Source of the DNA: a virus
Reading direction: 5' to 3' (one strand)
DNA: 64,000 nt
Virus record (IMG/VR): IMGVR_UViG_3300046170_000378
Span: 124,001 to 188,000 of that record
The position numbers were made by a program, and so were the translations under genes. Of this stretch, positions 18,329-27,269 are shown in pieces (the stretch's first letter is position 1; each line of letters starts with the position of its first letter). The notes under the pieces are model-generated. The model saw only the letters and a program-made list of their open reading frames with translations. It did no database searches and was not told the origin of the DNA.

Positions 18329-18339
18329 GATATATATAG
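18329..18339 (+). promoter_or_regulatory. Late promoter variant (GATATATATAG)
   Basis: Lies 22 bases before the structural gene at 18362, directly after the gp15-like stop. Confidence 0.5.
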
Positions 18340-18361
18340 TAAATAAAAAATCTTAAAAGAG

Positions 18362-19543
18362 ATGGCAAAATTAAATAAAAACATTATTTCACCTGTTTTA
18401 GAACACGGAAATGGCTATGTTTTCAATGTTGCTGGCCAAAATTTTAAAATAGTTGGAAGCCACATTGACATGTTCAACGAGGCTAATGCAGATTTTAATT
18501 CATTAATAGCAGGTCAAAGAACATTTAACATTAACGAAAATAGTGTTGACTTTATCTACGACTACAATAATAAATCAATAGTGTCTTCGATAGATGAAAG
18601 TGCATTCGATAATTTCAACAAAACAATCGAAGCTCAGGAAAAATTAGCTTTCTTAAAAGAAAGTACTAAAACTGTAAAGCTAGGAAAATCTACAGAAGCT
18701 TTAAATGAAGCTAAGAATGAAATCGCTCTATTAGAAGCGTTTCTTTCTACAATGAATAGATCTCCTAGAGCAATTAGATTCACATACAACGTAAGTGAAA
18801 ATACAGTTTTCGCAAATAACATTGAGATCTTAAATCACAGTGATTCTGTAGTAGAATCTATATTTGCTTCAGGATATATCAAATATGAAGATAAATCATT
18901 ATTTAGATTATTTGAATTTACTGGTAAAAACCACAGCGTTTATAAAAGATTAGATTTTATAGTAGAATCTAGATCTAACAATATTTCTATAGCAACAATG
19001 AAAGCTGGACATAACGTTTATGTTTGGAGATTAAACGAAGAAACTACTATCGGTAAATTTTCTAAATTATTACCAGACGCAGCGATTGATTATGTTGCAG
19101 AACACACAGGTGCAGATGTGACATTTTTAGTTGAAGATATTTTAGAATCATTTTCTGAGAGAAGAGATGCTAAAAGAACTAAAATTGCTCAACTACATGA
19201 AATGATCGCATTTCTAAAAGATCAAAAAGGACGTATAGCAGAAGCTGATAGAAATCTACCAGATATTAAAGCAGCGGATAATTTGATCAATACAGAAATA
19301 GCTAGATTGAGTGAAGAATTAACAGACGCTCAAAATGAAGAGTTACTTGGACTATCTGACGGATATTTAGATGCAACTATTTCTAGAGAAGCTGAAGGTT
19401 TAAAAATTGGAGATGCCATCAAAGTAGATGCAGTAGAATACGCGGCAGCTGGAAAAGATGACACACTAACTGTTTTTGCAAATGACGAACCGCTTAGAAT
19501 TGAAAAATTTAGAGTTGAGTTAGAAGCAGGCTCAGGAGTCTAA
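18362..19543 (+). CDS. Putative virion structural protein of unknown function
   Basis: A 393-residue acidic protein. Residues 85-130 and 255-330 are strongly helical and probably coiled coil; the flanks are beta-rich (RFTYNVSENTVFANNIEIL and HNVYVWRLNEETTIGKF). No signal peptide or membrane segment. A late promoter precedes it and a strong terminator follows, so it is a monocistronic late gene. It could be a head decoration, core or tail protein; I do not recognise the family. Confidence 0.6.
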   Translation: MAKLNKNIISPVLEHGNGYVFNVAGQNFKIVGSHIDMFNEANADFNSLIAGQRTFNINENSVDFIYDYNNKSIVSSIDESAFDNFNKTIEAQEKLAFLKESTKTVKLGKSTEALNEAKNEIALLEAFLSTMNRSPRAIRFTYNVSENTVFANNIEILNHSDSVVESIFASGYIKYEDKSLFRLFEFTGKNHSVYKRLDFIVESRSNNISIATMKAGHNVYVWRLNEETTIGKFSKLLPDAAIDYVAEHTGADVTFLVEDILESFSERRDAKRTKIAQLHEMIAFLKDQKGRIAEADRNLPDIKAADNLINTEIARLSEELTDAQNEELLGLSDGYLDATISREAEGLKIGDAIKVDAVEYAAAGKDDTLTVFANDEPLRIEKFRVELEAGSGV

Positions 19544-19567
19544 ACTAATCTAATATAATTAATACTT

Positions 19568-19598
19568 AAGCCCGTTTGGAAACAAATGGGCTTTTTTT
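19568..19598 (+). terminator. Rho-independent terminator containing a promoter box
   Basis: AAGCCCGTTTG pairs with CAAATGGGCTT across a four-base loop, followed by a T run. The apical part of the hairpin is also the -35-like TGGAAA box of the gp55 promoter. Confidence 0.85.
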
Positions 19599-19606
19599 CG
19601 TATAAC
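19577..19606 (+). promoter_or_regulatory. Promoter for gp55, overlapping the terminator
   Basis: TGGAAA at 19577-19582 and TATAAC at 19601-19606, 18-base spacer, 20 bases before the GTG of the late sigma gene. The upstream box lies within the terminator stem-loop. Confidence 0.5.
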
Positions 19607-19626
19607 CTTAAACTAAATAGGACAAA

Positions 19627-20004
19627 GTGGCTAGAAAGAAAAATTACCTCAACAATAAAGATCTTTACAACGCAATCGTAGAATCTAAAGATCAAGATAA
19701 ATTGACACCTACTGCAGAGAAAATGTTAATGTTACTCGCAGAAAGAGCAATAAATAAATTAACGTATGTAAATAATGATGACAGAGATGACTGTTTACAA
19801 TTTGCAATGTTAGATTTACTAAAATACTGGCGTAATTTCAACCCAAAGTATACCAATGCATTTGCGTATTTTACAGAGATAGCAAAGAGAGGATATGCTA
19901 AGGGGTGGAATAAAATACACCCTCAAAAATATAAAAATACGCTTTCAATGGATAAGATTTCATCTAAAGATTCTAGCGGCGAAAGTGGAATGTTCAATAT
20001 ATAA
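19627..20004 (+). CDS. 55: Late sigma factor, T4 gp55-like
   Basis: A 125-residue protein with a GTG start. The pattern NNKDLYNAIVESK...AEKMLMLLAERAINKLTYV...RDDCLQFAMLDLLKYWRNFNPKYTNAFAYFTEIAKRGYAKGWNK reproduces the sigma region 2-like core of T4 gp55, including the FNPKYTNAFAYFT segment corresponding to the gp55 FDETKYKNPHAYIT. It would direct host RNA polymerase to the GATATATAA late promoters seen in this window. It is shorter than T4 gp55 (185) and lacks an obvious clamp-binding tail, ending SGMFNI. Translation is coupled to gp4 (TAATG). Confidence 0.75.
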   Translation: MARKKNYLNNKDLYNAIVESKDQDKLTPTAEKMLMLLAERAINKLTYVNNDDRDDCLQFAMLDLLKYWRNFNPKYTNAFAYFTEIAKRGYAKGWNKIHPQKYKNTLSMDKISSKDSSGESGMFNI

Positions 20005-20477
20005 TGTCAATAAAAAATGTTAGACCAACTAATAATTCAGGATTTGTACAGGGATATTTTACCCCAACTAATCCAGAAAAATATATTGGCCCAACACCGA
20101 TAATATACAGATCCTCTTGGGAAAGAAAGTTTATGATAATGTGTGACACTAAAGATAATGTTGTAAAATGGGCAAGTGAGCCAGTTGAAATCAAGTATAT
20201 CTGGTCTTTTGATAAAAGAGAGCATAAATATTATCCTGACTTTTATATGAAAACTAAAACTGAAGATGGATTCGAAGAGTTTTTAGTTGAAATAAAACCA
20301 GAAGCTCAAATTAAAAAACCACAACCACCAAAAAAGAGAAGCAAGGGAGCTATTAAATCCTATAAGTTTTTAGCTGAGCAGTATGTCAAGAATATGGATA
20401 AATATAAGTATGCCAGAGCCTGGTCAGAAAACAGGGGTTGGAGATTTATCGTACTTACAGAAAAGTCACTTAAATAA
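20004..20477 (+). CDS. 4: Head completion protein, T4 gp4-like
   Basis: A 157-residue protein containing the gp4 pattern: GYFTPTNPEKYIGPTPIIYRSSWERKFMIMCD, then KYYPDFYMK and EFLVEIKPEAQ. The E, D and E-x-K residues fit the PD-(D/E)XK nuclease fold proposed for T4 gp4 (also called gp50/65). It acts at the end of packaging so that the filled head can join the tail. Overlaps gp55 and the next gene by one base on each side. Confidence 0.8.
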   Translation: MSIKNVRPTNNSGFVQGYFTPTNPEKYIGPTPIIYRSSWERKFMIMCDTKDNVVKWASEPVEIKYIWSFDKREHKYYPDFYMKTKTEDGFEEFLVEIKPEAQIKKPQPPKKRSKGAIKSYKFLAEQYVKNMDKYKYARAWSENRGWRFIVLTEKSLK

Positions 20478-21074
20478 TGGGTCAAATCAAAAAAGACATA
20501 AAGCAACTATTTAAATCAGCTGGTAATAAAGGCAAAGCCATCAATGAGGCTAAAAAATGGTTTGATAAGGGTAAAACAAAAAGTATTGCAGATACTCGTA
20601 GACCATTTGAACCAGGAAAGATATATGTTTTTGAATATAAAAAACCCAAACACATTGACAGAATAGCATGGTTTCGATGCCTAATCCAGTTGTACTAGCA
20701 TTAGATCCAACTGATTTTGGAAATGACTGTGGCATAAATTTAAACTTATTACCACCCTAATATAAAAGAAGACTTACTAGATTTTGTTTATGAACAAATG
20801 AAAGGTCAAATAGAAAACCAAAAGAAAGGTGGTTCTGCAGATAACGCAAAAAAACAAAGTGAGCTTAAGTTCACTTATGAAGGTGCAAAGAGATTTCTAA
20901 AAGAGTATGGCTTTCGATTTTGCAATCAGACAATACATTCCAAATCTTAAATCAAATCAAAAGGTCGTGTCTTATGAAAGTTGGGCCAAAATAGCGATTT
21001 TAGACTTTGCAGACATTAATGGTAGCGACTTGAACAAGATCCAGGAAGCATTTAGAAACCACTTAAAGAAATGA
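20477..21074 (+). CDS. Conserved T4-like myovirus protein of unknown function, three frameshifts
   Basis: Reads as one protein of about 198 residues after repair of breaks at about 20675 (one base missing), CCC 20755-20757 and TTTT 20918-20921 (one base extra each). The restored sequence runs PGKIYVFEYKKPKH, then PNPVVLALDP, GINLNLLPPNIKEDLLDF and a C-terminal KVVSYESWAKIAILDF. This order, with Y-x-F-x-Y-x-x-P early and N-L-x-L-L-P-P central, is reminiscent of a conserved short protein of T4-like genomes, but I cannot name it. It follows gp4 with a one-base overlap and ends at a late promoter. Confidence 0.55.
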
Positions 21075-21084
21075 GATATATAAA
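21075..21084 (+). promoter_or_regulatory. Late promoter before the portal gene
   Basis: Exact GATATATAAA starting at the base after the preceding stop codon, 22 bases before the portal start. Confidence 0.65.
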
Positions 21085-21105
21085 ACATAACATAAATTAA
21101 AAAGT

Positions 21106-22704
21106 ATGGCAGGATTTACAGATAAAAGAAACGGGCCATTGAGCGTCAATACAAAACCGTTTAGCCTCTCAAGTGCACTTAAAACCTTGAGTAGTTTCGG
21201 TATGCGCTATGATGATCTAGTACTTAGACAGTCACAAGCCATCGGTCCAATGGAAGCCCAAATAGGGTATGGGGAAATGAACCCATTTGGATATGACAAT
21301 GACGACATCTACGGTGCATTCGCAGCCATGTCCATGACCGACATTAATCTTAAGAAGAATATTCCATTCTTTGATAAAGATTATCTAACAAAAAGAGATG
21401 AATTAAGAAGATTCTCAACCAATGATGAAATTGAAGATATTTTAGATATTCTATGTGATGAGACTATCGTATATGATGAAAAGAATTTCTTCGCTCAACC
21501 TGAAGTATTAGGACTTGACATATCTGATAAGGTAAACAAAGATCTTAACAGATACTTTAGACAAATCTATCACTATTTTGGTTTTACAGAAGATCAATCG
21601 GCATGGTACTACTATAGAAAATTCTTGATAGATGGTTATTTGGCATTTGAAATAATTTATTCCCCTGACCAAAAAGAAATTATAGGTTTTAAAGAACTTG
21701 ATCCTGTTACATTAATCCCAGGTTATAATACTGACGATGGTAAAAAGGTTTGGGTACAATATAAAGATGATCCAGTAAAAGAAAGAAAATTATACGATTC
21801 ACAAATCATATACGTATCTTATTCGTCTATTACAACAGCATCAAGAGTCTCTTACTTAGAAAGATTAGTAAGAGCATTTAACCTACTTAGAATTATGGAA
21901 CACACTAGAGTGATCTGGTCTGTTACCAATGCTTCGTTTAGAATGAAGTTTATTATCCCAGTTGGTGGTAAATCTAAAACAAGAGCAAAGCAATCACTTT
22001 CTCAGTTAATGAATTCTTATAAAGAACAAGTAGATTTCGATTGGGACTCAGCTTCTCTTTCAACTGATGGTAAACCAATGCTCCAGTTTAGTAAAGAATA
22101 TTGGTTACCTTCTAAGGACGGTGATTCACCAGAAATTGAAACTCTTGGTGGTGAAGGTCCAGAACTAAACGACACTGAAGCACTTAAATATTTCTCAGAT
22201 AAATTAAAACACGTATCTAAGATACCATTTAATAGATTCTTATATGAAGATGGTGGTGGGGAATTTAACCTTGCAGCCGATGGTATGATTAGAGACGAGA
22301 TTAAGTTTGGTAAATTTATCAAGCGTTTAAGATCTACGTTCCAAGAAATATTAGTTAAGCCATTGTATTTACAAATCTGTTTAAAATATCCAGAGTTTGT
22401 AGATGATCCACAATTTAAAACTCAAGTAGCTTTAAGATTCAATGAAGAAAACATGTTTGCTGAAATGAAGCACATGGAAATCATGGAAAAAAGACTTGAA
22501 TTTATTGGATCTATGAGAGATAGCTTAATGACTACTAATCAAGAAACAATGGAAGAAGAATATTACTTCGATCAGGAATACCTAGTTAAAAAATATCTAA
22601 AATTGTCTGATGATGAAATTAGATCAAATGAAGCTGCAAAAGCAGCAAAAGCTAGAGAAGACGCTGAGGCTCCTGAAGAAGAAGATGATGGGATGGGCAT
22701 CTAA
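21106..22704 (+). CDS. 20: Portal vertex protein, T4 gp20-like
   Basis: A 532-residue protein (T4 gp20 is 524). An N-terminal arm is followed by the portal core (DDIYGAFAAMSMTDINLKKNIPFFDKDYLTKRDELRRFS, IEDILDILCDETIVYDEKN). It continues with FLIDGYLAFEIIYS, FKELDPVTLIP, VTNASFRMKFIIPVGGKSKTRAKQSL, the SKIPFNRFLYEDGG loop and a helical C-terminal crown. Twelve copies form the DNA-entry ring on which the prohead starts and where the terminase docks. The acidic tail ends EDDGMGI. It heads the capsid block, followed by core, protease/scaffold and capsid genes. Confidence 0.9.
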   Translation: MAGFTDKRNGPLSVNTKPFSLSSALKTLSSFGMRYDDLVLRQSQAIGPMEAQIGYGEMNPFGYDNDDIYGAFAAMSMTDINLKKNIPFFDKDYLTKRDELRRFSTNDEIEDILDILCDETIVYDEKNFFAQPEVLGLDISDKVNKDLNRYFRQIYHYFGFTEDQSAWYYYRKFLIDGYLAFEIIYSPDQKEIIGFKELDPVTLIPGYNTDDGKKVWVQYKDDPVKERKLYDSQIIYVSYSSITTASRVSYLERLVRAFNLLRIMEHTRVIWSVTNASFRMKFIIPVGGKSKTRAKQSLSQLMNSYKEQVDFDWDSASLSTDGKPMLQFSKEYWLPSKDGDSPEIETLGGEGPELNDTEALKYFSDKLKHVSKIPFNRFLYEDGGGEFNLAADGMIRDEIKFGKFIKRLRSTFQEILVKPLYLQICLKYPEFVDDPQFKTQVALRFNEENMFAEMKHMEIMEKRLEFIGSMRDSLMTTNQETMEEEYYFDQEYLVKKYLKLSDDEIRSNEAAKAAKAREDAEAPEEEDDGMGI

Positions 22705-22712
22705 AATAAATT

Positions 22713-22723
22713 GAATATATAAA
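22713..22723 (+). promoter_or_regulatory. Late promoter variant (GAATATATAAA)
   Basis: Located between portal and core protein, six bases before the latter's ATG; unusually close, so it may instead be an A/T-rich translation leader. Confidence 0.35.
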
Positions 22724-22728
22724 TTATT

Positions 22729-23097
22729 ATGAAAGTAATTAAAACAATAGAAGCGTTTGCTAAAGAGAAAAGCTACAATAAAGTTATTGAGGCAGCTACA
22801 AGAGTAGGCGAAGAATCAAAGGTTTATGTCGATGACATCGATCTAGATTCAGGTAAAACAGTAAAAGCTGTTGAAATTATTGGAGCTATTAATGCATTTC
22901 CAACAGAGAAAGAATTTAAAAAGTATTTCTATGATCAGTATGGAGAGAATGCATTTGGTGAAGGTGAAATTGAAGTGATTATTAAATATTACAATGACGT
23001 CAAAACCGAAGAAGCTGAAGCTGAAAAAGAAGCTGAAAAAGAAGAAGGCGGAGACGGCGAAGAAGGCGGTGAGGATGATCCTCTAGGAGACATCTAA
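22729..23097 (+). CDS. Small acidic prohead core-type protein (position of T4 gp67/gp68)
   Basis: A 122-residue protein: helical first 90 residues, then a very acidic tail of Glu/Ala/Lys and Gly/Asp repeats ending DDPLGDI. It sits exactly where T4 places the small core proteins gp67 and gp68, between portal and protease. A scaffold-core role is inferred from position and composition; there is no sequence match I can assert. Confidence 0.5.
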   Translation: MKVIKTIEAFAKEKSYNKVIEAATRVGEESKVYVDDIDLDSGKTVKAVEIIGAINAFPTEKEFKKYFYDQYGENAFGEGEIEVIIKYYNDVKTEEAEAEKEAEKEEGGDGEEGGEDDPLGDI

Positions 23098-23128
23098 AGG
23101 TAATAAGATAATTACATAATAACTAAAG

Positions 23129-23138
23129 GATATATATT
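23129..23138 (+). promoter_or_regulatory. Late promoter variant before protease/scaffold gene
   Basis: GATATATATT, 21 bases before the ATG at 23160. Confidence 0.5.
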
Positions 23139-23159
23139 AAAAATAGAAAATCCATAAAT

Positions 23160-25622
23160 ATGAAAAAAGCAAAGGATTTGCTAATCGTTGAAATGTCGTC
23201 ATCGGCTCTGAATGTAACATCATCAGAGGAGAAAGATTACGTTCTCGAAGGAGTATTTGGTCAAATTGATCAAAAAAATAGAAACAATAGAATCTACACT
23301 GAAGATGAGTATGTTCCTCAAATTGAGGCTCTTCAGCAGAAAATTGAATCTTCTAAATTGTTAGGTGAATTAGATCACCCGCAGCAATTTGACACTTCAT
23401 TAAAGAATGTATCTCACATCGTTGAAGAACTTTTTTACGATAAAGAAAGCAAAGAAGTAAGAGGTAAAATCAGACTATTAGATACTGATGCAGGTAGACA
23501 AGCTAAAGCATTAGTTGATGCTGGTGTACCATTACAAATCTCATCAAGAGCAGCGGGCGCTGTCGAATCAAACGGTAAAGTAAAAATCAAACAACTATTC
23601 ACCTACGATTTAGTAGCTGACCCTGGTTTTGAAAATGCAGAACTTAAGAGAGTTAATGAATCTTACGGATATGCAACAGACGGTGGTTTATACATTTACG
23701 AAATGGGCGAAGCTAACGTTACCGAAAATATTGAAACTCAAAACTTAAATACAGAAATAAAAGAAAATAAAAACATGGAGGAATTCGTAAAAGCCGAAGA
23801 CTTTAATAGATATTCTGAATATCTAGCAAAAGAAATTAAAGGCATAAAAGAGTCAATGGACGCTAAAGCTGCTGATGCTAGTGAAGACATGACTGTAGAA
23901 AACATTAAATCTCACAATGATCATATTGCTGATAACGTTAATACATTATCAGAGTATGTTACTTATTTAGCTGAGAAACTAGACCAATCTATTCAATATT
24001 CTGAACACGTTGCTGAAAAAGCAGATCAAGGTATTTCATATACTGAGTCAGTTGCTGAGAAATTAGATCAAGGTATTCAATATTCTGAGCATTTAGCTGA
24101 GTCTATTACTAAAGTAAAAGATTTCGCTAACTATTTAGCAGAATCTCATAACGAAGGCGCTGATTCAGCTGCTAATATTTTAGGTTATGTAGAATACTTA
24201 AGAGAAAACTTACAATCTATTTCAGAATATGCAGAATACATTGCAGAATCAATCAACGAAAACTTAGTAGTTGAAGACGGTGCAGGTGTAGATGCTGAAG
24301 ACTTAGAAGACGAAACTGTCGATGAAACACCAGACGTTGTTGACGCAGACGGTGAAGAGTACGAAAAAGCTGACGATAGAGCAGAAGATAATTCAGACGA
24401 ATTAGAAGATGAAATCGAAGACGGCGAAGAAGGTGCTAAAGAAGTTACTGAAGACGAAGGTGAAGAAGCTGGCAAAGAAGTTGAAGAAATTGAAGACGAC
24501 GCAGCTGAAGATCTTGGTGAAGATAAAGCTGAAGAAATCGAAGACGACATCAACGACAAAGGTGAAGTTGAAGATCTAGACGACAAAGTAGAAGATACTC
24601 CAGAAGAAGTTGATAATGCTGAAGATCACGTAGGCGAAGATTTAGAAGATGAAGTTTCTGATATTGCTAAAGATGAAATCGAAGATCACGAAGAAGAAAT
24701 GCACTCTAAAGGTGAAGAAGAAGCTGAAGGTGAAGAAGAAGCTGAAGAAGAAGTTGAAGCTGAAGAAGAAGTTGAAGCTGAAGAAGAAGTTGAAGCTGAA
24801 GAAGAAGTTGAAGCTGAAGAAGAAGTTGAAGAAATGACTGAAGACGTTGAAGGTGAAGACGCTGGAGAAGAAGGTGAAGAAGTTGTTAAGAAAGGCGAAG
24901 AAGAACTAGACAAAATAGGCGATAACTCAGCTGAAGGTGATGTTGATTCTCACAAAGCTGGTGAAGAAGGCGAAGATCTAGAATCTGATTTAGATAACAG
25001 TGATCAAGAAATTCCACCAACAGGTAATACTGACGAAGCAGAACCTGGTGAAGGCGAAGAAGAAGCTGAAGGCGAAGATGGCGCACAAGATCCATTAGAA
25101 GCTTATAAAAGCGAAATCTCTGCAAAACTAAACAATTTGATCGAAACAGCTCAAATTAAAGAAAATGAAAATCCATCTTTCTTTAGAGTCGTATCATCAT
25201 CTACAATAGAAAAGTATAACGCTCTTAACGAAGACGCTAAAACAGAAGTTAGATCAGCAGTATCTAAAAGAGGTTTTATGACTGAAAGAGAAATTACTTC
25301 TATTATTGAATCATCTCAATTAATCGTTGAGAATAAAAACGCTGAACCATTTTTCCTAGCGGCTATGCCACTAGAATACAAAGAAACATGGGAAAACTTA
25401 AGCGAAGCTAAAAAATCTCAAATTGGTGCACAATCTAAGTATCACACTTTAAACACTGAATACCAAGTAAGAAACTTTTGGCAAACTAGAGATCTTAGAG
25501 AAACTAAGGTTGATTTAAACAAAGTAGCAATGGTTAACGAATCTAAGACAGAAGATAAGCCTTCACTTGGATATGATGCATCTAGCTACGCTGACGCGTT
25601 TAAGAAAAGATTCAACAAATAA
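23160..25622 (+). CDS. 21: Prohead protease (T4 gp21-like) fused to an acidic scaffold domain
   Basis: An 820-residue protein. Residues about 1-190 are the gp21 serine protease: YVLEGVFGQIDQKNRNNRIY, the histidine motif LLGELDHPQ and the serine motif ISSRAAGAV followed by YDLVADPGFENA. Residues about 205-370 are helical repeats of the type EYxxYLAEKLDQxIQYSEHVAE. Residues about 375-650 are highly acidic, with an 18-base tandem repeat, then a folded C-terminal domain of about 150 residues. T4 encodes protease (212 residues) and scaffold gp22 separately; here they are continuous. An in-frame ATG at 23775 with an A-rich leader could start a separate scaffold product. The protease would digest scaffold and trim the capsid protein. 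Confidence 0.83.
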   Translation: MKKAKDLLIVEMSSSALNVTSSEEKDYVLEGVFGQIDQKNRNNRIYTEDEYVPQIEALQQKIESSKLLGELDHPQQFDTSLKNVSHIVEELFYDKESKEVRGKIRLLDTDAGRQAKALVDAGVPLQISSRAAGAVESNGKVKIKQLFTYDLVADPGFENAELKRVNESYGYATDGGLYIYEMGEANVTENIETQNLNTEIKENKNMEEFVKAEDFNRYSEYLAKEIKGIKESMDAKAADASEDMTVENIKSHNDHIADNVNTLSEYVTYLAEKLDQSIQYSEHVAEKADQGISYTESVAEKLDQGIQYSEHLAESITKVKDFANYLAESHNEGADSAANILGYVEYLRENLQSISEYAEYIAESINENLVVEDGAGVDAEDLEDETVDETPDVVDADGEEYEKADDRAEDNSDELEDEIEDGEEGAKEVTEDEGEEAGKEVEEIEDDAAEDLGEDKAEEIEDDINDKGEVEDLDDKVEDTPEEVDNAEDHVGEDLEDEVSDIAKDEIEDHEEEMHSKGEEEAEGEEEAEEEVEAEEEVEAEEEVEAEEEVEAEEEVEEMTEDVEGEDAGEEGEEVVKKGEEELDKIGDNSAEGDVDSHKAGEEGEDLESDLDNSDQEIPPTGNTDEAEPGEGEEEAEGEDGAQDPLEAYKSEISAKLNNLIETAQIKENENPSFFRVVSSSTIEKYNALNEDAKTEVRSAVSKRGFMTEREITSIIESSQLIVENKNAEPFFLAAMPLEYKETWENLSEAKKSQIGAQSKYHTLNTEYQVRNFWQTRDLRETKVDLNKVAMVNESKTEDKPSLGYDASSYADAFKKRFNK
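24733..24830 (+). repeat. 18-base tandem repeat encoding EEEVEA units
   Basis: About five copies of an 18-base unit (GAAGCTGAAGAAGAAGTT type) inside the acidic scaffold segment, encoding E-V-E-A-E-E blocks. The reverse strand shows Ser-rich open frames here only because the repeat has no stop codons. Confidence 0.8.
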
Positions 25623-25625
25623 AAG

Positions 25626-25635
25626 GATATATAAT
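25626..25635 (+). promoter_or_regulatory. Late promoter for the major capsid gene
   Basis: GATATATAAT, 92 bases before the capsid start. The longer leader holds a two-step hairpin. Confidence 0.6.
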
Positions 25636-25642
25636 AATATAA

Positions 25643-25686
25643 TCGACGAAAACGGGTGACAGAAGCAGAAAACCCAAGCATGTCGA
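25643..25686 (+). promoter_or_regulatory. Two-stem hairpin in the capsid mRNA leader
   Basis: TCGAC (25643-25647) pairs with GTCGA (25682-25686), and inside it GGGT (25654-25657) pairs with ACCC (25672-25675) across a 14-base loop. It lies just after the late promoter and 40 bases before the ATG, so it would form the 5' end of the capsid mRNA. Possibly a stability or translation element. Confidence 0.45.
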
Positions 25687-25726
25687 GTTTAACTATAAAC
25701 ACAAACAAAAAAAGAACATTTACAAA

Positions 25727-27187
25727 ATGGCAAATTTAATTAACGAATCTGAGATCAGAGGTACTTGGGCTCCTATTATTGAGGAAGCAACAGGAATCAA
25801 TGAATCAGAAAAGCTAGCTTGGATGTCGACTTACTGTCACAATCACAAGCTTTATGAAGACGCTCAAATGATGGCGTTAAACCCAGTTTCTCCGGGAACT
25901 CAAAACATCGGTGGTATGGGCTCTGTAGTCCTTCCAGATGCAACTGCATCTTTCGCAAATCAAAGAGGTTCAGGTGACAAAGCTCCAACTTTATTACCTT
26001 TAGCAATGCAAGTTGCTGCTCAAACGATTGCATTAGACTTAGTACCAGTTGTACCAATGGCAGGTCCTATGGGCTTACTATCTTACTTAGACTTCGTATA
26101 CGAAGGTGGTAGAATTGACGGTGGTGTTGCTCCAACATTCATCAAGTCAGAAGATGCTGACGGTGCTGGTGAAGCAAGCGGTTACAAATTCACTAAATTA
26201 GACAAAGCATCAAGAATTGATGGTTTTGCTATCTATGAAGTTGAAGAAACTGGTGCACACGTTGACGCTAACGGTGCTCCTGTTACTTTACTAGCTGCAT
26301 TTAGAGCTACTAATGCTGCTGATGATGCTGATATCGAATTAGTAAAAGCGTTAGAAGACCACATTCCAGGATTCTCTGGTGCTGGTGCATTTAGCGGCGA
26401 AGGCGGTGTAAGCAATGTTTATCCAATGTCAAGAGAGACAGGGGAAAGAACTCCAGACAAATTAATGGGTCTAAGCTTATTCTCTAAGTCAGTTGCTGCT
26501 GAAACTTTCCAAGTTGCTGCTGCAGTTACAAGAGAGCAAGTACAAGATCTTAAGCAATTCGGTGTTGACGCTGTTGCTCAAGTAGAAGCAGTATTAACTA
26601 ACGAATTGACTCAGTCTATCAACCAACACATCTTAGCTGAAATGAGAAGATTAGCTAAAGAAAATGCTGGTACTGAATTAGCTGCTTCAGTTGATTTCAC
26701 TACAGCATACGATTTAGGTGGTAACACTTTCGGTGATGTAAACAGAAGAGTCCTTACTCACATCTTAGCTCACGCTAACTTCATCGCTAACAAAGGTAGA
26801 AGAGGTGCTGGTAACTTTGCAGTTGTTTCTGCAAAAATGGCATCAGTTTTACAAGGTGTTGCAGGTTTCGTACCTAACCCAATGGCTAACACAGTTAACC
26901 AAGTTGCAGGTGCAATCTATCCATTAGGTTCAGTTGCAGGTATCAACATATACACTGACCCTACTCAGAAATTTGAGTCAGGTGACGTATTAGTTGGTAG
27001 AAAAGGTGACGGTAACGGTCCTGGTTTAGTATTCATGCCATACTTAATGGCTGAATCAGTACAAACTATTGCTGAAGGTACTATGGCTCCAAAGGTAGCT
27101 GTAAAATCTAGATACGCATTAGTTGAAGCTGGATTCCACCCACAAACTCAATACTCTACGTTCGAGGTTAAGAACATCCAACTATAA
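25727..27187 (+). CDS. 23: Major capsid protein, T4 gp23-like
   Basis: A 486-residue HK97-fold capsid protein (T4 gp23 is 521). The N-terminal delta segment is short and carries KLYE at residues 41-44, a possible LxE-type prohead protease site. The core shows VVPMAGPMGLLSYLDFVYEGG, the insertion-domain region around residues 180-240, MGLSLFSKSVAAETFQVAAAVTREQVQDLKQFG, VEAVLTNELTQSINQHILAEM and NVNRR-type C-terminal blocks ending FHPQTQYSTFEVKNIQL. Codon use is noticeably cleaner and more GCT/GGT rich than its neighbours, as expected of a very highly expressed gene. A dedicated promoter and terminator flank it. Confidence 0.93.
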   Translation: MANLINESEIRGTWAPIIEEATGINESEKLAWMSTYCHNHKLYEDAQMMALNPVSPGTQNIGGMGSVVLPDATASFANQRGSGDKAPTLLPLAMQVAAQTIALDLVPVVPMAGPMGLLSYLDFVYEGGRIDGGVAPTFIKSEDADGAGEASGYKFTKLDKASRIDGFAIYEVEETGAHVDANGAPVTLLAAFRATNAADDADIELVKALEDHIPGFSGAGAFSGEGGVSNVYPMSRETGERTPDKLMGLSLFSKSVAAETFQVAAAVTREQVQDLKQFGVDAVAQVEAVLTNELTQSINQHILAEMRRLAKENAGTELAASVDFTTAYDLGGNTFGDVNRRVLTHILAHANFIANKGRRGAGNFAVVSAKMASVLQGVAGFVPNPMANTVNQVAGAIYPLGSVAGINIYTDPTQKFESGDVLVGRKGDGNGPGLVFMPYLMAESVQTIAEGTMAPKVAVKSRYALVEAGFHPQTQYSTFEVKNIQL

Positions 27188-27213
27188 GAGTTAAATAGCA
27201 ATATTTAAATTAA

Positions 27214-27241
27214 AAGGCCCTCTTTTTGAGGGTCTTTTTTT
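27214..27241 (+). terminator. Rho-independent terminator after the capsid gene
   Basis: CCCTC (27218-27222) and GAGGG (27228-27232) form the stem with a T5 loop; a T8 run follows. Confidence 0.85.
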
Positions 27242-27269
27242 TGCTTTAAACTTTAGGCTTATTTAAGAA

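Noticed and set aside
24185-24913. Long Ser-rich reverse-strand reading frames
   Set aside because: They mirror the acidic GAA/GAT-rich repeats of the protease-scaffold gene and have no independent support.
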